NCBI GenBank assembly: GCA_019054805.1
Contig: JAHQIY010000003.1
Location: forward strand, 6,448,001-6,512,000
Source: Brachionus manjavacas
Lineage: Eukaryota > Rotifera > Eurotatoria > Ploima > Brachionidae
Reading direction: 5' to 3'
DNA: 64,000 nucleotides
The translations under genes were made by a program, and so were the position numbers. Shown here piece after piece: positions 1-10,882 of the stretch (position 1 is the first letter of the stretch; the number at the start of each line of letters is the position of its first letter). The notes under the pieces were generated by a model. That model saw nothing but the letters and a program-made list of their open reading frames with translations, did no database searches and was not told the DNA's origin.

Positions 1-1239
1 TGCTCGGCACCTCCTCTCAAAATGAAAGTGCAAGTCTTGGCCTGCGGACACCCGGTGAACAAATTGTATCTTTCTCCTCCTATTTGCATCTCCTCGAACA
101 TAGCACTTGAACCGAGCACGCTACGGTCCAAATTTTCGACAGTGGATTGAATAGCGCCACCACACGCTTTCATTGTTCTCTTCAAATCTTCCTCTGTAAC
201 TCGACCGGCACAGAAAAGGTCTCTGTCGGCAAAATATTGTGTGGCTACGTCACCAATTGGAAGTCGACTTAGAACAACTTTGGCGCCACTTTTGTATATT
301 TTCTCAAGTTTGTCATACAAAATTTGCCATTCGGCATCAACTATGTTCTGGTATTCTTCAACACTTTCAACTCTGATCTCAGCATTGTCTCTTTCGGCTT
401 TTAGTTCAAGCTCAATGTTAAGCAAAGCGATAAGAGGGTTTTCGTATTTTTTAGGCTGCATTTCGAATCCAGCGTAAGAAAATGTCTTCTTAAATGCCAC
501 ACCAGCCACCAAACGAGAGTCTTCAAGAGCACCACCTGTTACTTTCTTGATTCCTATCATGTTCAATGGCAGATATTCATCAAGAAGCATGACAGCATCT
601 ACGACCATGTTGGCAAAAAAGTCTTTGCTATGAGCGACTAATTTCGAACTGAGAGTAGTAGCAGCACACTTGGTCAATAGACTGCGTTGTTCTTCTTTAT
701 TCTCTTTGTTTATTTTGACCGATATTTCCCGTATTTTATCCACTGCCATTTTTGTTCCCAATCTCAATGACTTTATGATAACTTGCGGATGAACTCCTTC
801 TTCAATAAAATGCTTGCAATTTTTTAATATTTCAGTGGCCAAGAGAACTACACTGGTGGTACCATCACCCACTTCAGCATCTTGTGATTTGGCTATATCG
901 ACTAGAGTTTTGCCAGCTGGGTGAACAACTTCCAATAAGTGCATGATCGTGGCACCGTCATTCGATATGGTTGTTTTATCTTCAAGAGCACAATGAGAAA
1001 AAGATTTAATTTTTTTTTTTGATTTACTTTTAGAATCGACAACCAATTTGTCCATGCCTCTGGGACCCAAGGTTGAGCGTACTGACTCGGCGATGGCGCA
1101 ACAGGCATTTATGTTGGTGATGATTTGAGGTTTGCCTTGAGAGGAGTCAGTGCCTTCTTTGAGTAAAATGATTTGTGGTTGCTTTAGAATTTAAATATAA
1201 TTAGATTTTTCAATCATTTAGTTGATAGAAATGTACCAT
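1..1239 (-). CDS. CCT7: T-complex protein 1 subunit eta (CCT7), 5' part
   Basis: Group II chaperonin subunit of the cytosolic TRiC/CCT ring, which folds actin, tubulin and other proteins using ATP. The minus strand encodes about 380 N-terminal residues of a roughly 540-residue family; the rest lies beyond base 1. Visible are GPRGMDKL, the nucleotide-site motifs ISNDGATIM and GDGTTSV, and the eta-typical [15 protein letters not shown] and [17 protein letters not shown]. Proposed exons are 1239-1237 (ATG alone), 1181-1028 and 979-1. The 48-bp intron at 1027-980 is GT..AG and restores [14 protein letters not shown]. The 55-bp intron at 1236-1182 starts right after the ATG and ends right before CAACCACAAATC, giving [17 protein letters not shown], which matches the family N terminus. 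Identity is certain; the one-codon first exon is inferred because no in-frame ATG lies at the start of exon 2. Confidence 0.96.
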
Positions 1240-1911
1240 TTTGATCCTGGTTAGTTATTTTTAAATCTAAATAATGGAATTTTCAGAATTAATTTTTAGT
1301 TAAAATAAAATTTGAAAAAATGTGCTCAAATAAAGAATTTAAATTTTGCTAAAAAATAAAAAGTTATTTGTGAGAAATTAGAAAAATTATAATTTTTTCC
1401 AAATCGGTACTTGAATGAGACTTTAGAAAAAGCAATTAAAAATTTGAATTTTTTAAATGTATTGTTGATATGGGGATCTTGATGATGATTTCTGTAAAGG
1501 TTGAATTTATTTTTATTAAGTATGTACATTGCCATGATTAGAAATAGTCTTGTGCATAAAAAGCATGTGGAATCTTGATTTCTTATTCAGTGCATGGCTT
1601 TTGTTGAAAAGAGCTTAGTAACTAATAAAAATAAAACAGTCTCGAAAAAAGTTAAATAAGTTTTGAAATTGTTTGCATTCACCAAACAACCTTTTTTTTA
1701 AATTAATTTAGAGTTTTGAAAGATAAATAATTTAAAAGATTAATTATCATCACCCAAACTCCTGGGATTCTAATTAAAAATTGATTCTTTTCAAAAAAAA
1801 ATGAGTATAGAAAATTGACTGACCTATTAATTTCTCGCAAGATAATCATTATCAGATTTTTAATTTAATATTAACTTATTTAGTTATAAACAAAAAATTT
1901 TAGTAATCTTT
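1240..1911. other. AT-rich spacer upstream of CCT7
   Basis: Nothing beyond AT-rich sequence is visible. It should hold the CCT7 promoter, but I see no convincing element. Short open frames here have no coding character. Confidence 0.5.
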
Positions 1912-2053
1912 TACAGTACATCCTAAAACTAACTTCATCGATTTCTTTCCTTTCCTTTTCCTTTCCTCTTCCTTCTTTTTCCTTCTTTTTTCTTAGAGGA
2001 AAGGAAGAGGAAAAGAAAAGAAAGCATTGAAGTTAGTTTTAGGATGTACTGTA
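1912..2053. mobile_element. 142-bp MITE with perfect 26-bp inverted repeats
   Basis: The two ends are perfect 26-bp inverted repeats (1912-1937 and 2028-2053), beginning TACAGTACATCC and ending GGATGTACTGTA. Taking TA as the duplicated target, the element proper starts CAGTACATCC, as is usual for Tc1/mariner superfamily ends. The interior is pyrimidine-rich (CTTTCC runs) and then purine-rich, so the whole element can fold as one long hairpin. No coding capacity. Family assignment is inferred from the CAGT end and TA flank. Confidence 0.8.
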
Positions 2054-2198
2054 ATTGATCAAACAGTAGCGGAAGTAAAGTTTATTGGAAAAGATTAATT
2101 TATAGAAAAAGGTTTTTTTCTTTAAGTTTTTAAAATTATCTAAGTTAATTGGGTTTTTGTTTAATTTTGCAAAGTATAACGGTAAATAGTAAAATCAT

Positions 2199-2318
2199 CC
2201 CGTTTTTTTTTATCCCCAAAATATTATCCCGTGGAAAATTATCCCATTCTCTTATTTAAGAAATCTATCCTGTTTTTAAAAAAATAAAAAACATCCCGTT
2301 TTCTTATTTAAGAAAACC
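2199..2318. repeat. Degenerate short repeats of ATCCCGTTTTCTTATTTAAG type
   Basis: A local run of imperfect units built on ATCCCGTTTT and CTTATTTAAGAAA; the clearest two copies lie near 2242-2270 and 2293-2317. Units vary in length and sequence, so this is a decayed tandem array rather than a clean satellite. Confidence 0.45.
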
Positions 2319-2394
2319 TCAGGTGGTCATTACCTTAAATGTGCTAGAGTCTAAAAAGGATCTAATCCAGAGTCTAAAAAATATATTAAGAGTT

Positions 2395-3050
2395 TATTTT
2401 ACCCAATGGTTGATGAAATAAAACAGCGTTGTAGTTCACGGTTGAACTTAATAAAAATATTGTCAAACAAAAAGTGGGGGCTTAATTATTGCACACTAGG
2501 AAACCTATATAAATCTTTAATCGGATCTATAATTGATTACTATTTTCCGTGTCTAAAATCATTTTCAGAGACAAACATTAAAAAATTCAAGTTTTACAAA
2601 ACTTAGCAGTTCGTTATATACTTAAACTTAAATATTATACTCCTTCCAATATTGTGCATCATGAGCTCCTGAATAAACTTAAACTCTTAACTCTCTGGAA
2701 TCGACTTTTTGAATTGAGCGAAAGATATGTAGCGGGAGAACTGCGTCATTCTGCCCCATTGGTTGTCAAGCTGGTTGATGAATATAAAGCGGGTTTTGAA
2801 TCAAGGTGTGTTCAATACCCGACTCCATTGTGTAATTGCTATCTTACTATTTCTTCTTTCTTTCCTGAACAGTTCAATACTTAAATTCTTTGCACATGTC
2901 ACCACAATTTATAAATTTTTAATTGTCTTTTTGTTATATTTTAACTTATTTTTAATTTTTCTTTACATTTTTATTTAATTTTTTTTTTAATCTGAAGGAG
3001 CTTAAGCTCGGCACAGATAAAACAAATAAATAATAATAAATAATAAATAA
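2395..3050 (+). mobile_element. Truncated, frameshifted non-LTR retrotransposon 3' end (LINE family A)
   Basis: Encodes the C-terminal end of a reverse-transcriptase polyprotein in pieces: MVDEIKQRCSSRLNLIKIL and GLNYCTLGNLYKSLIGSIID (2406-2600), then, after a frame change, the ELLNKLKLL..LFELSERYV region (2654-2880). The same protein is found in the two minus-strand copies at 3062-5046. The 3' end carries a signature, CTGAAGGAGCTTAAGCTCGG, followed by an A/T-rich AAATAAATAATAA tail. 5' truncation and frame damage show it is dead. A tiny minus-strand remnant of the same family (ACATTTAAGGTAA) lies just upstream at about 2320-2352. Confidence 0.85.
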
Positions 3051-3061
3051 GATAATTAAAA

Positions 3062-3914
3062 ATTATTTTTTATTTTTTATTTATTTTCTGTACCGAGCTA
3101 GGTCTCCTTCAGAATAAATTAAAAAAAAATCAAAATCAAAATCAAAATAAAATTAAAGCTAATAAAATGATAAAAAAAAAAATCAAAATAAAGTAAATAA
3201 GCCAAAAAAATGAAGTTTAGAAGACATAGATTGTTACATGTGGCACATGTTTAGATATCTCAGATTTCAGGAAAAAAGGAGGAAATAGTAAGGTAGCAAT
3301 TACACAATGGAGTTGGGAATTCAATATATCTCGATTCGAAACCTTCTTTGTATTCCTCCACCAGTCTTACAACCAATGGAAAAGAATGACTCAGTCCTGT
3401 CCCAACATATCTCTCACTCAACTCAAAAAGCCGATTCGAGACTGTTAGTAATTTAAGTTTATTAAAAGCTTCATGATGCACGATGTTGGAGGGAGTATCA
3501 TATTTTAACTTAAGGATGGATCTTAGTACTGTATTCTCAATTGCTTGTAGTTTTTTGATATTTTTTTCTGAAAATGAATTCAAGCAAGGAAAAGAATAGC
3601 CTAAAATTGATCCGACTTAAGATATATAAATTTCCTAGTGTGTTTTGAGTAAGACCCCATTTTTTATTTGACAATATCTTAATAATATTAAGCCTTTTGT
3701 TGCAGCGTTCTTTAATTTCGTCTACTAATTTATTAAAATTTAATTTGGAATCAAATTTTATCCCAAAAAACTTGATTTCTTTTTGGCTCATTATTCTGTT
3801 TCCATAAATTTTTAAGTTTTTAAAATTATCTAAGTTAATTTTTTGTACCTAGAGAAGACAACTGAACACGACTTTTCAACTGATATCTTCATTTTCCATT
3901 TAATAAGCCATTGT
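3062..3914 (-). mobile_element. LINE family A copy 2, 5'-truncated
   Basis: Minus-strand copy of the same LINE. Frames at 3791-3537 and 3583-3260 give RQKEIKFFGIKFDSKLNF-like and NTVLRSILKLKYDTPSNIVH segments, in different frames, so it is frameshifted. The 3' signature (CGAGCTAGGTCTCCTTCAG on the plus strand) and the ATTTATTTT-rich tail lie at 3062-3112. Homology runs to about 3914, where it stops exactly at the 3' tail of copy 3. There is no intact reverse transcriptase. Confidence 0.85.
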
Positions 3915-5046
3915 TCTAGTTATTTATTTATTTATTTATTTGTTTTCTGTACCGAGCTAGAGCTCCTTCAGAATAAGTTAAAAATTAAAAAAATAAAATA
4001 AAAATAAAATTAAAGTAAATCAAATAAGATAAAAAAAAAAAAAAAAAAAAAAAAAAAAGAATTAAAAAAAAGTAAATAAGCTAAATAAATGAAAATTAAG
4101 AATATATAAAATTGGAAAAGATTGTTACATGTGGCTCATGTTTAAATAGTTCAAGTTTCAGGAAAAAAGAAGAAATAGTAAGGTAGCAATTACACAATGG
4201 AGTTGGGTAGTCAATATATCTTGATTCGAAACCTTCTTTGTATTCCTTCACCAGTCTTACAACCAATGGAATAGAATGACTCAGTCCTGCCCCAACATAT
4301 CTCTCACTCAATTCAAAAAGCCGATTCGAGACTGTTAGTAATTTTAGTTTATTAAAAGCCTCATGATGTACGATGTTGGAGGGAGTATCATATTTTAACT
4401 TAAGAATAGATCTGACTGCTGTATTCTGAATTGCTTGTAGTTTTTTGATATTATTTTCTGAAAATGAATTCAAGCAAGGAAAAGAATAGTCTAAAATTGA
4501 TCCGACTAAAGATTTATATAGATTTCCTAGTGTGTTCTGATTAAGACCCCATTTTTTGTTTGACAATATCTTAATAATATTTAGCCTTTTATTGCAGCGC
4601 TCTTTAATTTCATCTACCAGTATATTAAAGTTTAATTTAGAATCAAATTTAATACCAAGAAACTTGATTTCTTTTTGTCTCTCTATTCTGTTTCCATAAA
4701 TTTTTAAGTTAAGATTATCACTCTCTTTTTTGTACCTAGAAAAGACTAATGAACACGACTTTTCAACCGATATCTTCATTTTCCACTTAATAAGCCATTG
4801 TTCTAATTCGTTGAGGTATTTATTGATCTTATTTTCTAGGTTCCCTTTTTTGTTATAAATGAAGAATGTAACTAGATCATCTGCAAAAAGCAGAGAGTAT
4901 TCATTATTTGTTTTGTTTCTTTTAGGGATGTCATTAATGTATATACTAAATAAAAGAGGACTAATTACTGAGCCTTGAGGAACACCTGCAGTTATTTGAT
5001 ATTCTTCGCTCAAATGGTCATTCACATTTACCTTAAATGTCCTAGT
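3915..5046 (-). mobile_element. LINE family A copy 3, longest copy, with RT catalytic core
   Basis: Open frame over 5025-4096 covering the second half of a reverse transcriptase: ITAGVPQGSVISPLLFSIYI, then LLFADDLVTFF with the catalytic ADD box, then KWKMKISVEKSC and the shared C-terminal region. Upstream codons RTFKVNVNDHLSEEYQ continue the frame without a start codon to about 5046, then stops appear, so the element is 5'-truncated. The 3' end at 3915-3970 has the same signature and an ATTTATTTATTT tail. This frame is the least damaged in the family here and could be a useful consensus source, but the element lacks its 5' half and is not autonomous. The jockey/CR1-like grouping is my inference. 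Confidence 0.9.
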
Positions 5047-5563
5047 TTACTGTCAACTTTTTTTTATATTTAGTGCTCTTTTTTTGCTTTTATCGGATTA
5101 TCCGATAATTTAATGGATATAAAAACACCGCAAAAAAATTAAAAATAAGTTAACCGAAATTCTTTAATTAATAAAGTTAATGGCCTTTTTCTGATTCAAA
5201 AGCGCATTTGATTGAGCTTATCAATAAAGTAAGAATTGACCCAATCGAACAAGAAACTAGCTCGAGTTTAACTCACACATCAAAATGTTATAAATTAACA
5301 GTTATTCGGCATATTCATTAAAACAGCTTCAAGAATTATGCCAGAAATCGGAAAAAAAGATGTTTTAATAAAACGCTTGGATAGGTTTTATAAAGTCTTG
5401 AAACCGCAAAATTTAACAAGCAATGAAGATCATTTGATAGATGAAGAAGAGCTCATTGAAAAACGATTGTCTAATCAAGAAGATACGGGACGATTTAATT
5501 GAAAAAATTTTTCCTTAAATTCTAAAATCGTATTCGTTTTTCTTTAAAAACGTTCGTTTTTGT

Positions 5564-5594
<31 letters not shown>

Positions 5595-5735
5595 CAAAAA
5601 AAAAAATCTTACTTTTTTATTTTTTATTTTTTTGTAAATATTCCGTTTTTTTTTTTATGTTCTATTTTCTTTTTTTTTCGTATTTAATAATTTTATTTTA
5701 TATTTCTTATTTTTGTTTTTTTGAAACATTTTATT
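5047..5735. other. Spacer with poly(A) tract and one short open frame
   Basis: Contains a poly(A) tract at about 5565-5600 and a 54-codon plus-strand open frame (5338-5502, MPEIGKKDVLIKRLDRFYK at its start, acidic and lysine-rich). The frame is richer in polar residues than random AT-rich DNA would give, but I do not recognise it. It may be a fragment of a mobile-element protein. Confidence 0.3.
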
Positions 5736-5938
5736 TAAGCTTGGCAAAGGAGCGAAAGCTCGAGCCAATATTTATTTATTTATTTAAATAAAGACGTTTA
5801 TCATCATCATCGTTTTTCTTTACATTTTTATTTTATTTTGTCTTATTTTTTATTTTTATTTAATTTATTTTTTTTTAATCTGAAAGAGCTTTAGCTCGGC
5901 ACAAATAAAACAAATAAATAAATAATGAATAAATAAAT
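5736..5938 (+). mobile_element. Two LINE 3' tails in tandem
   Basis: 5736-5812 holds GGAGCGAAAGCTCGAGCC, an ATTTATTTATTT stretch and a (ATC)n end, which looks like the 3' tail of one LINE type. 5863-5938 holds CTGAAAGAGCTTTAGCTCGG and the AAATAAATAAATAA tail of family A. Neither has coding sequence left. Confidence 0.6.
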
Positions 5939-6949
5939 CGTATTCCAAAAACAAAATACTTTGGTGCAACAATAATTTTTTTGTATTTTTTTTTTGTTAA
6001 AAATTTATTTTTTTGTCTTAAACTTATATTTTTATAAAAAAAAAAATAATATTTTTATTGTCTTTTTCATTATCTTATTTATTTTATTTTTGTTACACGT
6101 GTAACACGAGTTAGCTTTTTTGACATCCAATAAATCCTAGCTAAATTTATGTAGCATTCAATTCTATAGAAAATTTTACTATTAAAAAGCATTTTTTAAA
6201 TTAAAAATTTTAATCATATTAAATTAATTTTCTTATTTTAAATCTTCTATCAAAAGTCAAAAAGGAGTTTTTATTTATTTAATTAAAGTCCCATGGACAA
6301 ATTGAAATAAGAATTTAAAATACAATTAAATTATTATGTTATTATATTTTTTATGTTTTTGCTAAAATAAAGGAAAATTTAGTTTGTTGTTTTGCTGCTT
6401 ATTTCGTTTTTTAATTTCTAATTATCTTTAAATTTATTGAAATGATCAAATTTTTGAATTTTTGTGCTTCGAATTTAATTTTCTTCAAAATTTTGGAATA
6501 AGACGATAATTATTTAGTAAGGAATTTTAATTCAAATGGTAATAAATACCCTTTTAAAAAATCAATTAATATTTAAATTTTTAAAGCTCTTTTTAAGGTT
6601 AATTGTATTTTCTTTAGAATTTATTTGAAGAAAAAAATCACAAATATTTTTTATTTTATTTGAAAAAAGAAAGAGGGTCAAAATAATTTATCAGGAGAAT
6701 TCTAATAATTTTATTTTTTTATAATATAACTTTGAATTGAATTCAAAATCTAATTAAACATGTAGACCTTGATTTATGAGTTTTAATTACAGGTATCATT
6801 GTTACTTTGTATTTAAGACGTTTTTTTTTAAATTTGAACCAAAACAAGTATTCTAAAATTCATATTTATTATAAAAAAATTTTAATTGATATAAATTATA
6901 CTATCAAATTTTTTTCTTTTTTTTTTACTTTATTTCAAATGATTTAAAA
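5939..6949. other. AT-rich spacer
   Basis: No gene seen. There is a small palindrome, GTTACACGTGTAAC, at about 6092-6105 and otherwise only AT-rich sequence with homopolymer runs. Confidence 0.4.
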
Positions 6950-7578
6950 TGGAACAAGCAATGTTACGCAGCGGATGCAAAGGCAAATAGCGTTTTGGGT
7001 CAAATAAAGAGTGAAAAGATTGGGCCACTTTACAAGGGGCTGGTTCACCCTCATCTTGAATATGCAGTTAGTGTTTGGTAGCCTTCGTTTACAACGGACA
7101 TAAATATACTTGATAAGGTTCAGAAGAGAGCAACCAAATTGGTTAAATCAGTTAAAGAGAAACCTTATGAAGTAAGACTTCAAATGTATAAGATTGTGCA
7201 CAAGGTTGAGAATATAGAATTGGTAAATGATGTGAATTATGCTAAAAGTTTGACTCTAAATTTTAGAAGATTAAATGATAAAAAGTTGGAAAGTGAAATT
7301 AACAAAAGAGGACGGTATCGCTACAATTTCTTAATGAACAGAGTTGTCGAGGCATGGAATCAAATGCGGTTAATGCGAAGTCAGTCAATAGTTTCAAAGC
7401 ATTTATAGACCTGGAAATTTTTGGAATGGCTCAAGGCAACGCCTGCAATGGTCATTTTAGGGTAAGGCGAAATTATGCGCAATATAGTAAACAGCAGTAT
7501 AAGCATCTGCATATATTGCAGTTTACTACTACTTCATCGCCTTTGAGGTGTCTAATGAAGTAAATAATAATAATATAC
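6950..7578 (+). mobile_element. CR1-like LINE 3' end, decayed
   Basis: Reading from 6950 gives WNKQCYAADAKANSVLGQIK then GPLYKGLVHPHLEYAVSVW, a stop, and ILDKVQKRATKLVKSV, the usual region after the reverse-transcriptase fingers of CR1/L2-type elements. RGRYRYNFLMNRVVEAWNQM follows at about 7310-7372, and NAKSVNSFKAFIDLE in the next frame. About 40 residues between the EVRLQ and MYKIVHK segments seem deleted compared with related elements. The sequence ends with AATAATAATA near 7578, a typical microsatellite-like tail. One stop and one frameshift make it non-functional. Confidence 0.82.
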
Positions 7579-7980
7579 CCAAAAAGAACGTGAAAATACG
7601 TTTATCCCCAATTAGGTTTTAATTCAGTACTTAGGAAATTTTATTAAAATTATGCATTTCCAATTTTGCAAAAAAATCTCTTTTTTTATTTAATAAAAAA
7701 TCTCTTTCATTATTTGAAATCAATTTGAAAAAGAATATCTAATAAGTATAAGTTAAAAAGAGATATAAAATTTTTTTGACGCTAAATTTTTCTTTTTTAA
7801 AATTTTCAATATTTAATTAAATAAAATTTCGAATTGGCAAAACATTAGAATTTTGGTTTAATTTTCAATGGAGGAACTGAATAAAGCTCTGATGCATTAT
7901 TGATAAGATATATTTTAATTAAAATCAAAAAGGCTTTTCTAAAACAATTTTATTTTATATTTTTTATTCTGATTTGATAG
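7579..7980. other. AT-rich spacer upstream of the receptor gene
   Basis: No coding signal. The last bases before the next start codon read TTTGATAG|ATG, which resembles a 3' splice site; a 5' untranslated exon or a trans-splice site could end here. Confidence 0.35.
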
Positions 7981-10194
7981 ATGAATTTAATAGATTTTTT
8001 CGTACTTCTTTGTATAGTAAGTGCCGAAACAAAATGTACATTAAATGGAGTGAATCAATTGCAATGTTTTTATGAGAATGATGTGATTTTGGATCAAGAA
8101 TTTCTCGATCATCTAACGCTTTATGAGAATGTAACTATAAATTTATCACATCATCAGCTATTTATCGGAAAAATTACAGATTTATCAAAATATTCTAATT
8201 CGAATTTAGTTATCAAAAATGCGTCTAAATTTCACATGAGCAATTCTTTTCCTATAATGAGATTAATTAATGAAATTCATGATAGTCATCTCGAAATATA
8301 TTTTAATGGCACAAGCTTGATAAATAAAGAGCTTTGTTTGAATTTAATTAAATTTGTTCTTAATAAAATTGAGTACTCAAAACATCGCAAATCATCAGTT
8401 GTCTTGAAAAATGTTACATACCCAAAGACTCTGTGTCCATTGATATTTTATTCTTCGAACATTGAAATTTTAAAATTAAATCTTTTTAATGATTTCCCAA
8501 TTTTTTTGCAGCTATCAATCCAAGAATATCTTGACTATTATTCAAATACAAAAATCGATCAAATAGAAGTTAATGGCTTTGTTGGAAGTCTTAAAAGAAA
8601 TTTTTTTAATTTTTTAATTCACTCTAATACAAGAAAAGTTTCATTTTTTAATTCATCTTTTGATGATATTGATGAAGATGCCTTTACTTATGTTTCAAGT
8701 TTGGAACAATTGAAATTCGAAGTGGAAAACTTTAAAGACTTTTGGCAAAATTCAAATAAAAAATGGTTACAAAATTTAAATATTCATTCTTTTATTAACA
8801 ATTTAAGCGACTGTGTTGGTTTGAGCTTGAAAAAATCTAGTGGATATTATGTCTCTAGAATTTATCTAATTTTAAACGATCTAAACAAAAACTATACTTA
8901 TCCTGATGATGATTTCTGTAAATTTGTACATTTTCCACATAAAAATATGGTTTTTCCGATAATTAATTCGAAAAAAAATTTGACATGCACATGCTCACTA
9001 ATTTGGCTTTTATTAAACTATAAATTTGAATCCTTTTTTAAATCAGATCAGATATTTATTTCAATGAGTACTGATTCAGTATCGAATTGCTTCGATAATT
9101 TTGAACACCAAGTAGATAGGTGCAATTTTAGCCAAAAGATGACAAATTGTGGAATATTAAATTTCGATAGATCGGAATACTTTTTTAATTGTGACGTGAA
9201 TTACAAAACAACTTGTCCATTCATTATATTGGAAGTTTTGATAATGATGGTCATTTTTATGGTAGGACTTCCTCTTATAAGTATTAGCTTTTTGTCATTA
9301 CTCATTGGAAATTTAAAGGAAAAAATATATGATTATTTAAAGATTCAACTCTTTTTTCAAATAATATTAATGTTAACTCTTGCTTTTAATTTTGTTTGTA
9401 AATTTTCATCAGACTTAGTGACCTTACCAGAAGATTTATCTTGTGACATGGATTTTCGTTTTGATAACATGATTTTAATTCTTATCAAATATAGATTTAT
9501 TAATTTTTTAACTTATTTTTCGATAAGTTGTTCCTTGTTGGCCACTTATTTGATGATTTTAGACAGGTATTTGTTTATTACAAATCAGAAATATTGCAAA
9601 GTTTATTTCATTTTGAACAAAAGTTATTCTATTATGCTACCAATAATTATTTTTATTGCTGTTTTTTTAAACTTTGATTTAATAGGTCTGATACTTTTCA
9701 AACCATATTTAATCGACTGGTTCGATTCATTAAAACTTAAAATAAACATTTCACAGGACTTGCTTCAATTATTTTTCGTTTTGACAGTTCTTTTAATAGA
9801 TTTAAAACTGATTATTTTTATCTATCGATATAATTTTAAAAATAAATTAGGAATCTATAGAAAATCAAAAAAATCCAAAAAATTCATTTATCAGAGTTTA
9901 TTTCTTGTTTTCCTTAACAGCTCATTGATAATAATATCGAGAATTCCTAATTTTATTCTCAGTTATAAAAAACTAAACAGTTTTTTTTACTTCAAAAATT
10001 CAATTGTAACGTTTGAGGATATAAATCAACACTTAAATCATTTATTCTGGATTTTTTTGATAATGAATAATTTGGTTTGTGTGACTCAATTTTTCATTAA
10101 TTATTTTATGGATAAGAATTTTAAAGAATCTGTCCGTCGGCTGATGTCAATTTTAAAAAATAGTTCAAGAAAATCAAAAAAAAAATCTAAATGA
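7981..10194 (+). CDS. LRR-ectodomain seven-transmembrane receptor (rhodopsin-like GPCR, orphan)
   Basis: Single-exon gene for a 737-residue membrane protein. Residues 1-17 form a signal peptide (MNLIDFFVLLCIVSA). Residues about 19-390 are an extracellular region with weak leucine-rich repeats (for example FVGSLKRNFFNFLIHSN and DEDAFTYVSSLEQLKFEV) and an LRR C-cap-like CTCSLIWLLLNYKF near 335-349; many NxS/T sites are present. Seven hydrophobic helices follow at roughly 413-437, 453-474, 497-524, 550-573, 594-616, 636-656 and 687-709. LDRYLFI after helix 3 stands in for the DRY motif, and MDKNFKESVRRL after helix 7 looks like helix 8. The tail is lysine- and serine-rich. A G-protein-coupled receptor fits best; ligand unknown. 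The canonical NPxxY is not clear. The ATG directly follows TTTGATAG. I see no close named orthologue. Confidence 0.8.
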   Translation: MNLIDFFVLLCIVSAETKCTLNGVNQLQCFYENDVILDQEFLDHLTLYENVTINLSHHQLFIGKITDLSKYSNSNLVIKNASKFHMSNSFPIMRLINEIHDSHLEIYFNGTSLINKELCLNLIKFVLNKIEYSKHRKSSVVLKNVTYPKTLCPLIFYSSNIEILKLNLFNDFPIFLQLSIQEYLDYYSNTKIDQIEVNGFVGSLKRNFFNFLIHSNTRKVSFFNSSFDDIDEDAFTYVSSLEQLKFEVENFKDFWQNSNKKWLQNLNIHSFINNLSDCVGLSLKKSSGYYVSRIYLILNDLNKNYTYPDDDFCKFVHFPHKNMVFPIINSKKNLTCTCSLIWLLLNYKFESFFKSDQIFISMSTDSVSNCFDNFEHQVDRCNFSQKMTNCGILNFDRSEYFFNCDVNYKTTCPFIILEVLIMMVIFMVGLPLISISFLSLLIGNLKEKIYDYLKIQLFFQIILMLTLAFNFVCKFSSDLVTLPEDLSCDMDFRFDNMILILIKYRFINFLTYFSISCSLLATYLMILDRYLFITNQKYCKVYFILNKSYSIMLPIIIFIAVFLNFDLIGLILFKPYLIDWFDSLKLKINISQDLLQLFFVLTVLLIDLKLIIFIYRYNFKNKLGIYRKSKKSKKFIYQSLFLVFLNSSLIIISRIPNFILSYKKLNSFFYFKNSIVTFEDINQHLNHLFWIFLIMNNLVCVTQFFINYFMDKNFKESVRRLMSILKNSSRKSKKKSK

Positions 10195-10882
10195 AGAAAA
10201 TTAAAAGATGATTTTTTAATAGCATTTAACAAATGAAAACAATGGTAATTGACTCAATAAAAAAAATTTTTTAGTGCTTTTCAGATCTAATAATTTCCAA
10301 TTTTTTTTCAATTCAATTTTTATTTTAATAAAAAAGCATTTAAAAAAATAAAAAATTTCTAATTTTTTTGATTCATAGTTTTTAAATAATTTAAGCCTGC
10401 ATAAAAAGAATGAACATGGAAAACCAATAAGTAATGATCAGAATTAGTAAATTATAAGTTCTATAGCAAAGACCAAGTTGGCCAAAGTGCACATATTAAA
10501 TTTAAAAAATTCCAGATATCTCGCATTCCTCCTTTAAGTTACCCATCCATTCTTTCTCAGGTATTTCTTTCTTAAACTTTCCAATTTTTACTCAAAAAAA
10601 ATTAATTGATTTTTTTAATTGTAAACGAATACTGTTATTAGAAAAATTTATATCAATTTAGGGATTAAATCTATATGAGGAATTATATCGGTGATCATAA
10701 GATCTTTTACAACCTTTGGATACATTTTGCCTAGGTAAATGCTAGTCTTGTTTTTTTTTTTTTTTTCCAAAAATCTCAAATTAGTCTTGCTTCCGGTAAA
10801 CTTGCTGGATTCACTTCTTTACACATGTATGTTATTTTTTGCAGCATATAATTTTGTGAAATTCGATGGTGAGTGGTCCAAA
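10195..10882. other. AT-rich spacer downstream of the receptor gene
   Basis: Holds the likely receptor 3' end (CTCAATAAAAAAAA near 10252). No other gene signal; the phenylalanine-rich open frame starting at 10739 is a poly(T) artefact. Confidence 0.4.

Noticed and set aside
241-477. Plus-strand frame of 78 codons
   Set aside because: Antisense to CCT7 coding sequence.
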